Shown here: positions 43,954 to 53,485 of the stretch, piece after piece
Position numbering within the stretch: the first letter of the stretch is position 1
How the letters are laid out: the number at the start of each line of letters is the position of its first letter
Source: Bdellovibrio sp. NC01
Lineage (GTDB): Bacteria > Bdellovibrionota > Bdellovibrionia > Bdellovibrionales > Bdellovibrionaceae
DNA: 64,000 bases
Direction of reading: 5' to 3'
NCBI RefSeq assembly: GCF_006874625.1
Contig: NZ_CP030034.1
Span: forward strand, 1,860,001-1,924,000
Made by a program: the position numbers and the translations under genes
The notes under the pieces: model-generated
Database searches by the model: none
Seen by the model: the letters and a program-made list of their open reading frames with translations, nothing else
What the model was told of the DNA's origin: nothing

Positions 43954-45363
43954 ATGGATTTAAAACCGGGTAGTCATATTCACTTAATGGGCATCTGCGG
44001 AACTGCGATGGCCTCGCTTGCGGGCTTGTTGAAAGATCGCGGATTTAAAATCACAGGCAGTGATATGAATCCGTATCCACCAATGTCGACGCAACTTGAA
44101 AGTCTTGGAATCAGTATTCAAAAAGGCTACAAGGCTGAAAATCTTCATCCAAAACCAGATTTCGTTATCGTAGGTAACGTCATTTCTGCAGGCAATGAGG
44201 AAGCGCAAGAACTTGTGAAATTGGGAATTCCATTCACATCACTTGCAAAAGCGATGGGTGATTTTATTATCGCCGACCGCGAAAGCATTGTGATCTCTGG
44301 AACTCATGGTAAGACGACAACAACGTCGATGATGTCATGGGTTGCGGAAAATGCGGGTGCAAAACCTGGCTTCTTGATCGGTGGTATTCCAAAGAATTTC
44401 TCGCAGTCATTTAAAAATCCTGAAGGTAAATACTTCGTGATTGAAGGTGACGAATACGATACGGCTTACTTTGATAAAGTTCCAAAATTCATTCACTACA
44501 AACCACGCCATGTGATTTTGACTTCAGTTGAGTTCGATCACGCGGATATCTATAAAGATCTGCAAGCGGTGAAAGATGCGTTCGCGCGTTTGATGAACTT
44601 GATTCCTGAAAATGGAACTTTGCTTGCGTGCGCTGAAGATGCAAACGTGATGGAGCTTCGTAAGCTTGCGAAGTGCAAGAATTCATTCACTTACGGTTTT
44701 AATGCGAATTCTGATTACCGTGCAAAAGTTCTTTTCCAAGATGCAACAGGTACAGGTTTTGAAGTTCACCATAAGGGTGAAATCTTAGGACCTTACAACA
44801 TGCAGATCACGGGCGATTACAACGTTCTGAATGCGACAGCTGTTGTTGCGATGTCGAAAATTTTGGGCTTCTCTGAAAATAGAATTCAAATTGCTTTGGA
44901 ATCTTTTGAGGGTGTGAAACGTCGTCAGGAAATCTTGGGAGAGCCCGGTGGCGTTCTTGTGATTGAAGATTTCGCGCATCATCCAACGGCGGTTCGTGAA
45001 ACAGTCAAAGGCATTCAAAAGAAATATCCAAATCGCAAAGTATTCTCGGTGTTTGAACCAAGAAGTGCGACATCTCGTCGTAAAGTATTCCAACAAGACT
45101 ACGTGCAGGCATTCAAAGGCTCACATGAAGTGATGTTGGCAAAAGCTTTCGACCAATCGAAAATCGATGAAGAGAATCGCTTCTCGAGTCACGAGTTGGT
45201 AGCTGATTTAAAAAAATCAGGAGTGACGGCTGAAGACTTTGATAATGCCGATCAAATCGTTGCGGCCCTTAAGGCTCGCGCGAAAAAAGGCGACGTTGTT
45301 CTGATCATGAGTAACGGTGGCTTTGATGGCATTTACGGAAAGCTTTTAAAAGCGCTTGAGTAA
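43954..45363 (+). CDS. mpl: UDP-N-acetylmuramate:L-Ala-gamma-D-Glu-meso-DAP ligase
   Basis: 469 residues from ATG 43954. It attaches recovered tripeptide to UDP-MurNAc. IHLMGICGTAMASLAGLLK is the N-terminal Mur-ligase motif (GxCGTAM is typical of Mpl), ISGTHGKTTTTSMMSW is the ATP loop, and EGDEYDTAYFDK is the metal-binding region. With ldcA two genes upstream it forms a peptidoglycan recycling unit. A terminator follows. Confidence 0.95.
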   Translation: MDLKPGSHIHLMGICGTAMASLAGLLKDRGFKITGSDMNPYPPMSTQLESLGISIQKGYKAENLHPKPDFVIVGNVISAGNEEAQELVKLGIPFTSLAKAMGDFIIADRESIVISGTHGKTTTTSMMSWVAENAGAKPGFLIGGIPKNFSQSFKNPEGKYFVIEGDEYDTAYFDKVPKFIHYKPRHVILTSVEFDHADIYKDLQAVKDAFARLMNLIPENGTLLACAEDANVMELRKLAKCKNSFTYGFNANSDYRAKVLFQDATGTGFEVHHKGEILGPYNMQITGDYNVLNATAVVAMSKILGFSENRIQIALESFEGVKRRQEILGEPGGVLVIEDFAHHPTAVRETVKGIQKKYPNRKVFSVFEPRSATSRRKVFQQDYVQAFKGSHEVMLAKAFDQSKIDEENRFSSHELVADLKKSGVTAEDFDNADQIVAALKARAKKGDVVLIMSNGGFDGIYGKLLKALE

Positions 45364-45386
45364 GAAGCGCGGTGCGTCATTTTATG

Positions 45387-45418
45387 AAAACCTGCTGAGT
45401 AAATCGGCAGGTTTTTTT
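45387..45418 (+). terminator. Terminator after mpl
   Basis: AAAACCTGC pairs with GCAGGTTTT across an 11-base loop, followed by TTT, 23 bases after the stop. Confidence 0.85.
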
Positions 45419-45476
45419 ATTTCCAAATAGCTCTAAATAAGACTCAAACGCTGCTCTGCGTTCCCTCTGAGTTCTG

Positions 45477-45503
45477 TTGAAACTTACCTGCCGCTTCGAT
45501 AAT
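45477..45503 (+). promoter_or_regulatory. Candidate mutS promoter
   Basis: TTGAAA (45477-45482), a 15-base spacer and GATAAT (45498-45503) end 10 bases before the ATG at 45514, with no Shine-Dalgarno sequence, suggesting a very short leader. Confidence 0.4.
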
Positions 45504-45513
45504 TTTTTGGCCT

Positions 45514-48066
45514 ATGTCAAATCTTACGCCACTCATGAAGCAGTACTGGGACATCAAGTCCGTTCATCAAGATAAAGTTCTCCTATTCCGCATGGGCGAC
45601 TTTTTTGAAATGTTCTTTGATGATGCGGTCAAAGCAGCTCCGGTTTTAGGAATTGCTCTCACTCAAAGAAATAAAAAATCTCAGGATGAAACTCCGATGT
45701 GCGGGATGCCTCATCATTCGGTGGCGGGTCCGATCAATAAACTTTTGGCTCACGGTTTTAAAGTAGCCATCTGTGATCAATTGGAAGATCCAAAAAATGC
45801 GAAGGGGATTGTAAAGCGTGGAGTGACGCGTGTTCTGACTCCGGGCATGGTTTACGATTCAGATACTTTGGACGGCACGAAAGCCCATTACCTTGTGAGT
45901 GTTGATCCTGATTCGATCAGTTTCTTGGATTCAACGACTGGTGAAGCTTTCTTCTTTAAGTCTAAGAAAACGCAGGATCTTTTGCGCTTCTTGCAGATCT
46001 TACCAGTGGCTGAAATTGTCATCGCTAAAGAACATGAAGCATTACTTGAAGGTCTTCAAGGTTTCTTGATTTCACATCATGAAGAGACACTTGAAGCATC
46101 ACATGAACTTTTATCTAAGGGCGCGCCGACTTCTGCGGCTCGTTTATTAAGTTACGTAAAAAGTCTTTCTTCAGAAGAAGCGCTAGCGACGCTATCTCCG
46201 TTTGAAGAAAGAGATCTTGAACATCGTCTTGAAATTTCTAGTACAACTCTTCGTCACTTGGAAATTTTCTCTACTTACAAAGGCGAAGGTCTTGGCAGTT
46301 TGTTTCATGCCATCAATCGCACGCAAACATCTGCGGGTGGGCGTCTTCTTCGTCAATGGTTAAGCTTTCCACTTCGCGATCAAAAAGCGATCGAAGAGCG
46401 TTTGTCGTCTGTCGACTTCTGGCGCTCTCATGTTGTTGAGTTGAAACGCGTTCGTCAGATCTTGGGACAAATGGGCGACATCGAACGTCGTCTGGGTAAA
46501 ATTTCGCAACCACAGTGTAACGGTCGTGATCTTTTGGCTTTGGCTGGAAGCGTTCATGCTGGTATCAGTTCTTTGGAAGTTTTGGTCCAGGCAACAGGTG
46601 GTCAGGCGAATTTCGAAGTGCTTCGCGAGCTTGCTTATAAAATTGAGCGCACGATGGTTGAAGAACCACCTTTGGCGACAAAACAAGGTTACTTGATCCG
46701 TCAGGGTGTTTCGTCTGAATTGGACGAGTTGATTGAGTTATCTACGAATGCGCAAGCGATGGTTGCGCGTATGGAAGCTGAAGAAAAAGAAAAAACGGGT
46801 ATCACAAGTTTGAAGATCCGTTACAACAATGTCTTCGGTTACTACATCGAGATCACGAACACGCACAAAGACAAAGTTCCAGCGAACTATCAACGTAAGC
46901 AAACTTTGACGAATGCGGAACGCTATTGCACGGATGAGTTGATTGAACTTGAAAGAAAAGTTCTGTCAGCGAACACAAAACGTGCTGATCTTGAATTTGA
47001 ATTCTTTGAAGCTTTAAGAAAAGAAATCTTATCGCAGAGTCCGGCATTGCTCACTTTGGCGCACGAATGTAGCCAAGTGGACGTGATCGCGGGGCTAGCG
47101 TGGTTGTCTTTGGAAGAAAAATACGTTCGTCCGCAATTCACGAATGATGGCTCTTTGAAATTAAAAGCCAGCCGTCATCCCGTGGTTGAACAGACGGTGA
47201 AATCGCAATTCGTGGCGAACGACATCGAACTTCGTGCTCATTCATGTTTGTTGCTTACAGGTCCGAATATGGCCGGTAAATCAACTTTGATGAGACAAGT
47301 GGCTTTGATGTCGATCATGGCGCAAATGGGTAGCTTCGTTCCTTGCGACGAAGCCCACTTGCCTTTACATGATGCGATCTTCACACGTATTGGTGCGAGC
47401 GATCAGTTGTCTGAAGGTCTTTCAACTTTCATGGTTGAGATGATCGAAACGTCTGCGATGTTGAAAAACGCGACTAAAGATTCTTTGGTGATCTTGGATG
47501 AAGTCGGTCGTGGGACATCGACATTCGATGGCATGTGCTTGGCGCAATCTATCCTTGAGCATCTTTTAAGTGAAGTGAAGGCGTTGACTTTCTTTGCCAC
47601 TCACTATCATGAATTGACGACGTTGGATCAAAGCTTCTCGCAAATCACGAATGCGCACATGACTGTGGCAGAACGTAACGGCGAGATTCGTTTCTTGCAT
47701 ACCTTGGTTAAAGGTCCAGCTTTGAAATCTTACGGGGTTCAGGTCGCGGAACTTGCAGGTTTGCCTGCGACGGTCACAAAGCGTGCGAAAAGCCTCTTGC
47801 GTGAAATTGAATCAAAACGTGTTCAAGCAACAAGTCAGTTGTCGCTTTTGGATATGGATTCGACAGACGTGAGCAGCGCTGAAGCGACGGCTGTTGTGCC
47901 GGCTCCAGCAGCTCCGGCTGTTGAGATGGACCCTCTTATTTTAAAACGTCAGGAAACTATTAAGAGCTTAATGGAAGAAGTCGAGAAATATCCATTGATG
48001 CAAATGAGTCCTCTTGAGGCCATGAATCAAATCGCAAAATGGAAAGAGATCGTTTCTGCGACTTGA
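45514..48066 (+). CDS. mutS: DNA mismatch repair protein MutS
   Basis: 850 residues, full length. The mismatch-reading Phe-x-Glu is in RMGDFFEMFF near residue 28-32. The core and clamp lead to the ATPase with Walker A GPNMAGKSTLMRQ near 585, Walker B ILDEVGRGTSTFDG and ATHYHEL. The C-terminus has an Ala/Pro linker and a short helical tail. It detects mispairs and recruits MutL (not in this window). Confidence 0.98.
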   Translation: MSNLTPLMKQYWDIKSVHQDKVLLFRMGDFFEMFFDDAVKAAPVLGIALTQRNKKSQDETPMCGMPHHSVAGPINKLLAHGFKVAICDQLEDPKNAKGIVKRGVTRVLTPGMVYDSDTLDGTKAHYLVSVDPDSISFLDSTTGEAFFFKSKKTQDLLRFLQILPVAEIVIAKEHEALLEGLQGFLISHHEETLEASHELLSKGAPTSAARLLSYVKSLSSEEALATLSPFEERDLEHRLEISSTTLRHLEIFSTYKGEGLGSLFHAINRTQTSAGGRLLRQWLSFPLRDQKAIEERLSSVDFWRSHVVELKRVRQILGQMGDIERRLGKISQPQCNGRDLLALAGSVHAGISSLEVLVQATGGQANFEVLRELAYKIERTMVEEPPLATKQGYLIRQGVSSELDELIELSTNAQAMVARMEAEEKEKTGITSLKIRYNNVFGYYIEITNTHKDKVPANYQRKQTLTNAERYCTDELIELERKVLSANTKRADLEFEFFEALRKEILSQSPALLTLAHECSQVDVIAGLAWLSLEEKYVRPQFTNDGSLKLKASRHPVVEQTVKSQFVANDIELRAHSCLLLTGPNMAGKSTLMRQVALMSIMAQMGSFVPCDEAHLPLHDAIFTRIGASDQLSEGLSTFMVEMIETSAMLKNATKDSLVILDEVGRGTSTFDGMCLAQSILEHLLSEVKALTFFATHYHELTTLDQSFSQITNAHMTVAERNGEIRFLHTLVKGPALKSYGVQVAELAGLPATVTKRAKSLLREIESKRVQATSQLSLLDMDSTDVSSAEATAVVPAPAAPAVEMDPLILKRQETIKSLMEEVEKYPLMQMSPLEAMNQIAKWKEIVSAT

Positions 48067-48111
48067 GTTTGGCACTTGAAACTTAGGGGCGACTAGCTCA
48101 TCCTAATAGGG

Positions 48112-50430
48112 ATGTCGACACGAAGCTTTTTGCCCTCAAATTTGACTGAGGAAGCACGAAAAATCCTGACTCCTCCTTTGATGGTCCCTGACGGCGATGT
48201 TCGTCAGGCCTTCTGTTTTTCAAGCGAAAGCTTTTCCCATTGGTTGGGTGTTCAACTTGAAGATCGCCTGCAATCTTTTGAAGGCTGGCGTGACACCCAT
48301 CCGATCATGTTGGGTTCTTGGGCACGTGGTGAATTAAGTCCTAAATCCGATATCGATATTTTATTTTGTGGCGATGAAAAGATCGTTAAGAGTTTTGTCG
48401 ATCGCGTGCAAGAGTCCGGCTTAAAGCTGCGCTATCGTATGCCTCACAATCCCGAAGATTGGACCGAGAATGTTGAAGCCTTCGATATTCTGGCTCTTTT
48501 AAAAGCTCGTCCGTTAACTCCTGAAGGCGCGCAGAAATTGTTCGCGCAACAAAAACAGATTTGGGCAAAGAAAAATCAATTTCGTAGAACTTTGCTAAAA
48601 GCAGTTCGTGAAGAGCGTAAAGGTCGCGAAACTCGTTTTGATTCCATCACAAACTATCTGGAGCCGAATATCAAATTTGGTCCCGGTGGTTTGCGCGATC
48701 TTGAACAGGGACTGCAAATTTATGAATTGTTTGCGGAAAAATTTGTAAATCCCGGTCATGCGCTGAATGTTTTAAACTATTACCGCAACTACTTATTGTG
48801 CTTACGTCAAAAACTTCAACTTGAAGGCTTTAACGATATTCTTTCAAGTGGGGCGCAATTTGATATTGCGACGTGGTTGGGCTTTAAAAATAATAAAGAC
48901 TTCATGCGCAGTCTACAGCGTGGTTTGTCGCGTGTGCATTTTTATTCTGACTGGATTGTTAAAGTCGCTGAAAGTTCCGATACGGAGCTGCGTTTGCAAG
49001 AAGATATTCGCTATAAGCAACCAGCGGATCTTTATAAAGCGTTAGAAAAAAATCCTTCAGTTCTAACTCAGAAAAAGGTGCGAGAGCATCTTGATGAGAT
49101 CCTGCCGACGAATAAAATTCCTAAAGTTGCAAAACTGCGTGGCAAAATTTTAGATAATGTTCTTGCGGTAAAAACGCCCGATGAAACTTTGGTCAGTGTT
49201 TTTAGATCGCGCCTTATTGATAAGCTTGTTCCGGAAATTCGTCGTCTGGTGGGTTACGTGCAGCATGATCAGTATCATCGTTTCACGGCTGATTCACACA
49301 TCATGCAAGCATGTCGTGAAATCAAACGTATTTACAAAAAGCCCAAAGAATTAGGCCCACTGAAATTCCTGCTTGCGAAGCTTAAGCCTTACGATTGGAA
49401 AGTTTTAACGTGGACGTGTCTTTATCATGACCTTGCAAAAGGTTTAGAGAGTGATGATCACTCGGATGCGGGAACTGCGATCGTCGATCGCGATTTTAAA
49501 GCCTATGGTTTTTCTAAAGCCTTTACAGATGATGTGAAGTGGATGGTAAAAAACCATTTAGAACTTTCACAAGCGGCATTCCGTAAAAACATGAAAGACC
49601 CCAAGGTCTGGCAAGAGCTGAAAGATAAAGGTGTGGAGTCCGCAAGGCTTTATCGCCTGGCGATCTTTACGGCCGTTGATATTCGTGCGACCAATCCAGA
49701 AGCTTGGAACGAGTGGAAGGCAAAGCTGCTTAAAGATCTTGTTGAAAGTTTGGATTCAAAAAAGGCCCAAGGTTATTTTGATTTCTATGCTTTGAAAAAG
49801 AAAAAGCATTTACATATCTCTGAAGAAATCTATGAAGAGCTGGGCGCGGTGTTGGTTGAAAGTCTTGACATGAAAGATCTGGTTGAAGATCTGAAAGCCG
49901 CGGAACAAAGCGAAGACAGTCTGCCACCAAAAGTTTTAAAGACTAAAAAAGGCGAGACGTGGATTCGTTTCCATGATCGTCATGATCGTAAGGGAATCTT
50001 AGCAGACTACGTGACTCAACTTTATTCGTTGGGTGTGGGGATCCGTCATGCCTCCATTCATACTCTTTCTAAAGTGGGAGTGTATGACTGGTTCCAGGTG
50101 ACGACGTCGAAATCACAACAGCAACTTGCGCAAATCTTAAAAGCTGCACAATTTAAAAATAAAGAAGTGCCGCAAGTAAAATTTGATTCTATTCAGCTCG
50201 TCAGTGCGAATGAAAAAGAATGGATCATCAGCTTTAAAGGCCCGGACCAATCAGGACTTTTAGCATCTGCTGCTAAAGCGTTGAGTGAATCAGGGGTTAG
50301 TATTAAGTCTGCTCAAGTCCACACTTGGGGGCGACAAGTTGATGATATCTTTTTTGTAAAAGCGCAAGGTGATGTGGATTCAGTGATTCGTTCGCTGCAT
50401 TTGAAGTTTAATATAGATACTAATTCATAA
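48112..50430 (+). CDS. glnD: [Protein-PII] uridylyltransferase/uridylyl-removing enzyme
   Basis: 772 residues, shorter than the ~890 of E. coli. The nucleotidyltransferase motif is GSWARGELSPKSDIDILF near 68-85. The HD hydrolase region is LYHDLAKGLESDDHSDAGT near 440 with KNHLELS. Two ACT domains at the C-terminus (FHDRHDRKGILADYVTQLY and ISFKGPDQSGLLASAAKAL) sense glutamine. It controls PII by uridylylation. The nitrogen-regulatory partners are elsewhere. The ATG follows TAATAGGG with no spaced Shine-Dalgarno sequence. Confidence 0.95.
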   Translation: MSTRSFLPSNLTEEARKILTPPLMVPDGDVRQAFCFSSESFSHWLGVQLEDRLQSFEGWRDTHPIMLGSWARGELSPKSDIDILFCGDEKIVKSFVDRVQESGLKLRYRMPHNPEDWTENVEAFDILALLKARPLTPEGAQKLFAQQKQIWAKKNQFRRTLLKAVREERKGRETRFDSITNYLEPNIKFGPGGLRDLEQGLQIYELFAEKFVNPGHALNVLNYYRNYLLCLRQKLQLEGFNDILSSGAQFDIATWLGFKNNKDFMRSLQRGLSRVHFYSDWIVKVAESSDTELRLQEDIRYKQPADLYKALEKNPSVLTQKKVREHLDEILPTNKIPKVAKLRGKILDNVLAVKTPDETLVSVFRSRLIDKLVPEIRRLVGYVQHDQYHRFTADSHIMQACREIKRIYKKPKELGPLKFLLAKLKPYDWKVLTWTCLYHDLAKGLESDDHSDAGTAIVDRDFKAYGFSKAFTDDVKWMVKNHLELSQAAFRKNMKDPKVWQELKDKGVESARLYRLAIFTAVDIRATNPEAWNEWKAKLLKDLVESLDSKKAQGYFDFYALKKKKHLHISEEIYEELGAVLVESLDMKDLVEDLKAAEQSEDSLPPKVLKTKKGETWIRFHDRHDRKGILADYVTQLYSLGVGIRHASIHTLSKVGVYDWFQVTTSKSQQQLAQILKAAQFKNKEVPQVKFDSIQLVSANEKEWIISFKGPDQSGLLASAAKALSESGVSIKSAQVHTWGRQVDDIFFVKAQGDVDSVIRSLHLKFNIDTNS

Positions 50431-50547
50431 ATTACGTCACTGAGGTCGTGCTCGTGGATGGCTCGAGACAAGAGTGTCGCTCCGATTTTTTCAAAATGCA
50501 GAAACTGTAATCATGGCTCTAGGTTTTGTTTAGTATTGTGATGGTAC

Positions 50548-51414
50548 ATGAAAAACCTGCTGTTCCTGTTTCTTATTCTATTTTATTCGCTATCCTATGC
50601 ACGCGTGAATGCAGCAAAAAGCACTCTGAAGGCTGTTGCGGCTGAAGATGTGGTTCGGGATTACTATCGTTTTCTTGGAGATCGGAATCCTTTACAAATT
50701 AAAGATTTCGGCGGTCCATGGTCGCGTCGTGATGTTGTTGAACTTGTATTGCTGCAACAGGTTCTTCAGGCTGGTGGTTTTGTTGGCGAGGTTCAGTTTG
50801 CAACGACACCGACATATTCGCGCGCTCTACTGGAATTGAAAAATGGTTCTGCCGATATGTCTGCAAATCCTGTGTGGGGATACGATGTCGATTCGGATGA
50901 AAACTTGTGGTTGTCAGAATCGGCAATCGAAGAAGGAAAATTCGTCGCTGGCTTGTATGGGCGGGTGGATAAGATTCCTGAATTGAAAAAGCTCTCACTT
51001 GCAGAGCTTCGTAAGCAAAAAGTTACGACATCATTTAGTTGGACGAGTGACCGTGAAGCCTTGTTACGTGCTGGGTTTAAAAATCTAGAAGATGGCGGCA
51101 ATTGGGAGCGAATGGTGCGAATGGTAAAGCATGACCGCGTACCCTTGATGTTGTCAGCTTTTCACGAAGATAAGGATTTTGGTTTCGATGTCGACGGGAT
51201 TCGTTTGCGTCCCGTGCCTGGATACAAAATTTTATTAAAAGGTAAAAGAGTGTGGGCGATTTCTAAGAAAAACCCTGGTGCTCAGAATGCGATTGTAGCT
51301 TTGCAGAAGGGTTTTCGTATTTTGAAAAAACGCGGTGTGATCGACAAGGCTTATCGTGAATCCGGATTTTATAACTCACACGTTGAATCCTGGATGGAGT
51401 TGGGTGCGAACTAG
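50548..51414 (+). CDS. Periplasmic substrate-binding-like protein
   Basis: 288 residues. MKNLLFLFLILFYSLSYARVNA is a signal peptide. The remainder has the pattern of the bacterial solute-binding family 3 fold: a beta-alpha lobe with ALLELKNGSADMSANPVWGYD, a hinge, and the return lobe with AISKKNPGAQNAIVALQKGF. No permease or ATPase gene lies nearby, so it may be a sensor or orphan binding protein. It ends exactly where the convergent MFS gene ends. Confidence 0.75.
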   Translation: MKNLLFLFLILFYSLSYARVNAAKSTLKAVAAEDVVRDYYRFLGDRNPLQIKDFGGPWSRRDVVELVLLQQVLQAGGFVGEVQFATTPTYSRALLELKNGSADMSANPVWGYDVDSDENLWLSESAIEEGKFVAGLYGRVDKIPELKKLSLAELRKQKVTTSFSWTSDREALLRAGFKNLEDGGNWERMVRMVKHDRVPLMLSAFHEDKDFGFDVDGIRLRPVPGYKILLKGKRVWAISKKNPGAQNAIVALQKGFRILKKRGVIDKAYRESGFYNSHVESWMELGAN

Positions 51415-52605
51415 TTAGCGACCGCGCCCTTTTGCATAAATTAATAAACTTAATGCCGCAAGAACTCCGCAGACTGTGATGACGCCCGTCCATTGGGCCA
51501 TATTCCAAGCGATGGAGCCAAGATAAGATCCAGCAGCGCCGCCCATAAAATAGCTAAACATGTAAACCGTGTTGATACGGCTGCGTGCATCTTCGCGAAG
51601 TGCAAAGATACGTGTTTGATTCGAGATATGCGCCCCTTGAATACCGAAGTCCATAATGAAGATCGCAACAATCAAACCGATAAGACTTTGACCTGAAAAA
51701 CCAAGCATCAAGACGGATAAAGCTGTCAGAATAAGGCCGACACCCAAACCATAACGAGGTCCTTTTTTATCAGATACGCGCCCCATAAGTGGCGCGGCAG
51801 CGGCGCCTGCAGCTCCAAGAAGTCCAAACAGTCCAACTTCCTTAGCGCCATAACCGAAGTGCGGTGTTGATAATAAGAAAATCAATGTTGCCCAGATGCT
51901 GCTGAAAATACCAAAGATCAACGCTCCAATGGCGGCTGATTCACGCAAAGTGGGAAGTTCTTTAACCAGTTCCCAAATGGATTTGAACAACCCAAGATAA
52001 GTTCCTTTAAAGGTTGCAGCGAGCGATGGAATTGTGAGCCACAAAACGCCTGCGATGACCATCATCATGGCGCTTGCGAAATAAAATACGGCTCTCCATC
52101 CGAACATAGATCCTAAGAAACCGCTGAGTGTTCGTGATAATAAAATACCAATCAACAAACCACTCATGATGATACCAAGCACGCGTCCACGATTTGTTGG
52201 TGATGCAAGTTGTGCTGCCAGTGGAATGATTAACTGCGGAACCATCGTAAAAAGTCCAATCAACAAACTTGCGATCGCCATCATCAATACACTTTGTGCA
52301 GTCGCCGCGATTAACAAAGAGCCTGTCACTAAAAGTGACGTTAAGAAGATCAATTTTTTACGTTCAAACATGTCGCCGAGTGGAACTAAGAAAAGCATTC
52401 CTAGCGCGTATCCGACTTGTGTCAGTGTTGGAATGATGCCGATGTCTTTTACGCTGGCACCGAAGCTTGTTTGCATTTCAGCAAGCAGAGGTTGGTTGTA
52501 GTAAAGATTCGCCACAGAAAGACCTGTGGCTGTTGCCATGATCCACACGGTGCTGTCTTTAAGAAGGGGAGTATTAGAAGAAGTGTCGACTGTTGTCGTG
52601 CTCAT
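51415..52605 (-). CDS. Major facilitator superfamily exporter
   Basis: 396 residues with twelve predicted membrane helices. MFS marks are GYALGMLFLVPLGDMFERKK between helices 2 and 3 (the A motif), RGRVLGIIMSGLLIGILLSR and a repeat-like GRVSDKKGPRYG in the second half. It resembles drug or sugar exporters of the DHA1 type; the substrate is unknown. Converges with the binding-protein gene with zero gap. Confidence 0.9.
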   Translation of the reverse strand: MSTTTVDTSSNTPLLKDSTVWIMATATGLSVANLYYNQPLLAEMQTSFGASVKDIGIIPTLTQVGYALGMLFLVPLGDMFERKKLIFLTSLLVTGSLLIAATAQSVLMMAIASLLIGLFTMVPQLIIPLAAQLASPTNRGRVLGIIMSGLLIGILLSRTLSGFLGSMFGWRAVFYFASAMMMVIAGVLWLTIPSLAATFKGTYLGLFKSIWELVKELPTLRESAAIGALIFGIFSSIWATLIFLLSTPHFGYGAKEVGLFGLLGAAGAAAAPLMGRVSDKKGPRYGLGVGLILTALSVLMLGFSGQSLIGLIVAIFIMDFGIQGAHISNQTRIFALREDARSRINTVYMFSYFMGGAAGSYLGSIAWNMAQWTGVITVCGVLAALSLLIYAKGRGR

Positions 52606-52621
52606 GATGTGACCCTAAAAT

Positions 52622-52648
52622 AAAAAACCCACCGTGACCAGTGGGTTT
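52622..52648 (-). terminator. Terminator after the 65-residue protein gene
   Basis: AAACCCAC pairs with GTGGGTTT around eight bases, with a run of T on the minus strand. It lies between the MFS gene and the gene at 52683-52880 and ends the latter. Confidence 0.75.
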
Positions 52649-52682
52649 GCTAAATCAAAACTGAAAGAGAAAGTCTCTCGAA

Positions 52683-52880
52683 TTAGTTCGTAGGCTTTTT
52701 CTTGTTTGCGCCAGAGATACCAGTGTGGTTTCTCCAGTTGTATTGAGGATCAGTTTTAGTACGGTTGTGCCAAGCTTCCCATTTCTTCTTTGGAAGTTTG
52801 TGAGAAACGTTGCCTTTCTCGTCGAAGATATCTGGATCTTTACCAACTAAAAATTCACCAATGGCTTTTAGGATACCCAT
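52683..52880 (-). CDS. Small basic protein of unknown function (65 residues)
   Basis: Starts MGILKAIGEFLVGKDPDIFDE, an amphipathic N-terminal helix, then a Lys/Trp/Asn-rich segment (KKKWEAWHNRTKTD, YNWRNHTGISG) with no cysteine. TAAGGAGCAG precedes the ATG. A flanking terminator on each side shows it is its own transcript. The short strong unit suggests high expression. No family recognised. Confidence 0.8.
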   Translation of the reverse strand: MGILKAIGEFLVGKDPDIFDEKGNVSHKLPKKKWEAWHNRTKTDPQYNWRNHTGISGANKKKPTN

Positions 52881-52914
52881 TAAAACTGCTCCTTAAATTC
52901 CTCTGAATTCTAAA

Positions 52915-52943
52915 ACAAAAAGCCCCTCGGGGGAAGGGGCTTT
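52915..52943 (-). terminator. Terminator after the 87-residue exported protein gene
   Basis: AAAGCCCCT pairs with AGGGGCTTT around CGGGGGA, with TTTTTGTTTT on the minus strand. Confidence 0.82.
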
Positions 52944-52996
52944 CTTGGGGAGTTATGCTATGCGACGAGCGGGTTGCTTCAGCTGGCGCTCTGCCG

Positions 52997-53260
52997 TTAT
53001 GAGCGCGGATTTGCGCACACGTCGATGATATCTAGACCACGGTCTTCAGAAACTTTGCCTGGGCCTTTGAAGAATTTAAAGCACTGCTGGGCAGCTCTTT
53101 CGTAGGCTTCTTCATAAGAACCTGCTGATTGTTTAAGCTCTAACGTTTGACCGGCCATGCGGAACTTAAATGAATATTCTTTTCCTGCTTGATCGTGCGC
53201 TGTCCAAGCAAATGAACTGCAAGAAAATGCGAAGATTGTGATAGCTAAGAATGTTTTCAT
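52997..53260 (-). CDS. Small exported protein
   Basis: 87 residues from ATG 53260, set by AGGGGA upstream and by a clean signal peptide (MKTFLAITIFAFSCSSFA-WTA). The mature part has two cysteines (QQCFKFF and DVCANP) probably bonded. A GSYEEAYERAAQQCFKFF helix suggests a small compact domain. Function unknown; terminated at 52915-52943. Confidence 0.78.
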   Translation of the reverse strand: MKTFLAITIFAFSCSSFAWTAHDQAGKEYSFKFRMAGQTLELKQSAGSYEEAYERAAQQCFKFFKGPGKVSEDRGLDIIDVCANPRS

Positions 53261-53450
53261 ATAAGTCCCCTTTGTAAAAATAAAGTTTCGATACTTACCT
53301 AGAGAGCAAGCCTGAGGCCAATGTGCCAATGATTCTTAGAGTGAGTGCGGTCGTAAGTATCTGTAAATACATGGGAATAGCATCTCAATGTGATCCACTT
53401 TTGATGTCCCGTTATGAGGCTGACAGAAGACAGGAATTGTAACGCCCCTG

Positions 53451-53478
53451 TTGATCTCTTGAACACCCTTGTTAGGCT
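53451..53478 (+). promoter_or_regulatory. Candidate promoter for leaderless transcript
   Basis: TTGATC (53451-53456), a 16-base spacer and TAGGCT (53473-53478) place initiation at or next to ATG 53486. No Shine-Dalgarno sequence is present before that ATG. Confidence 0.4.
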
Positions 53479-53485
53479 TTAAATT

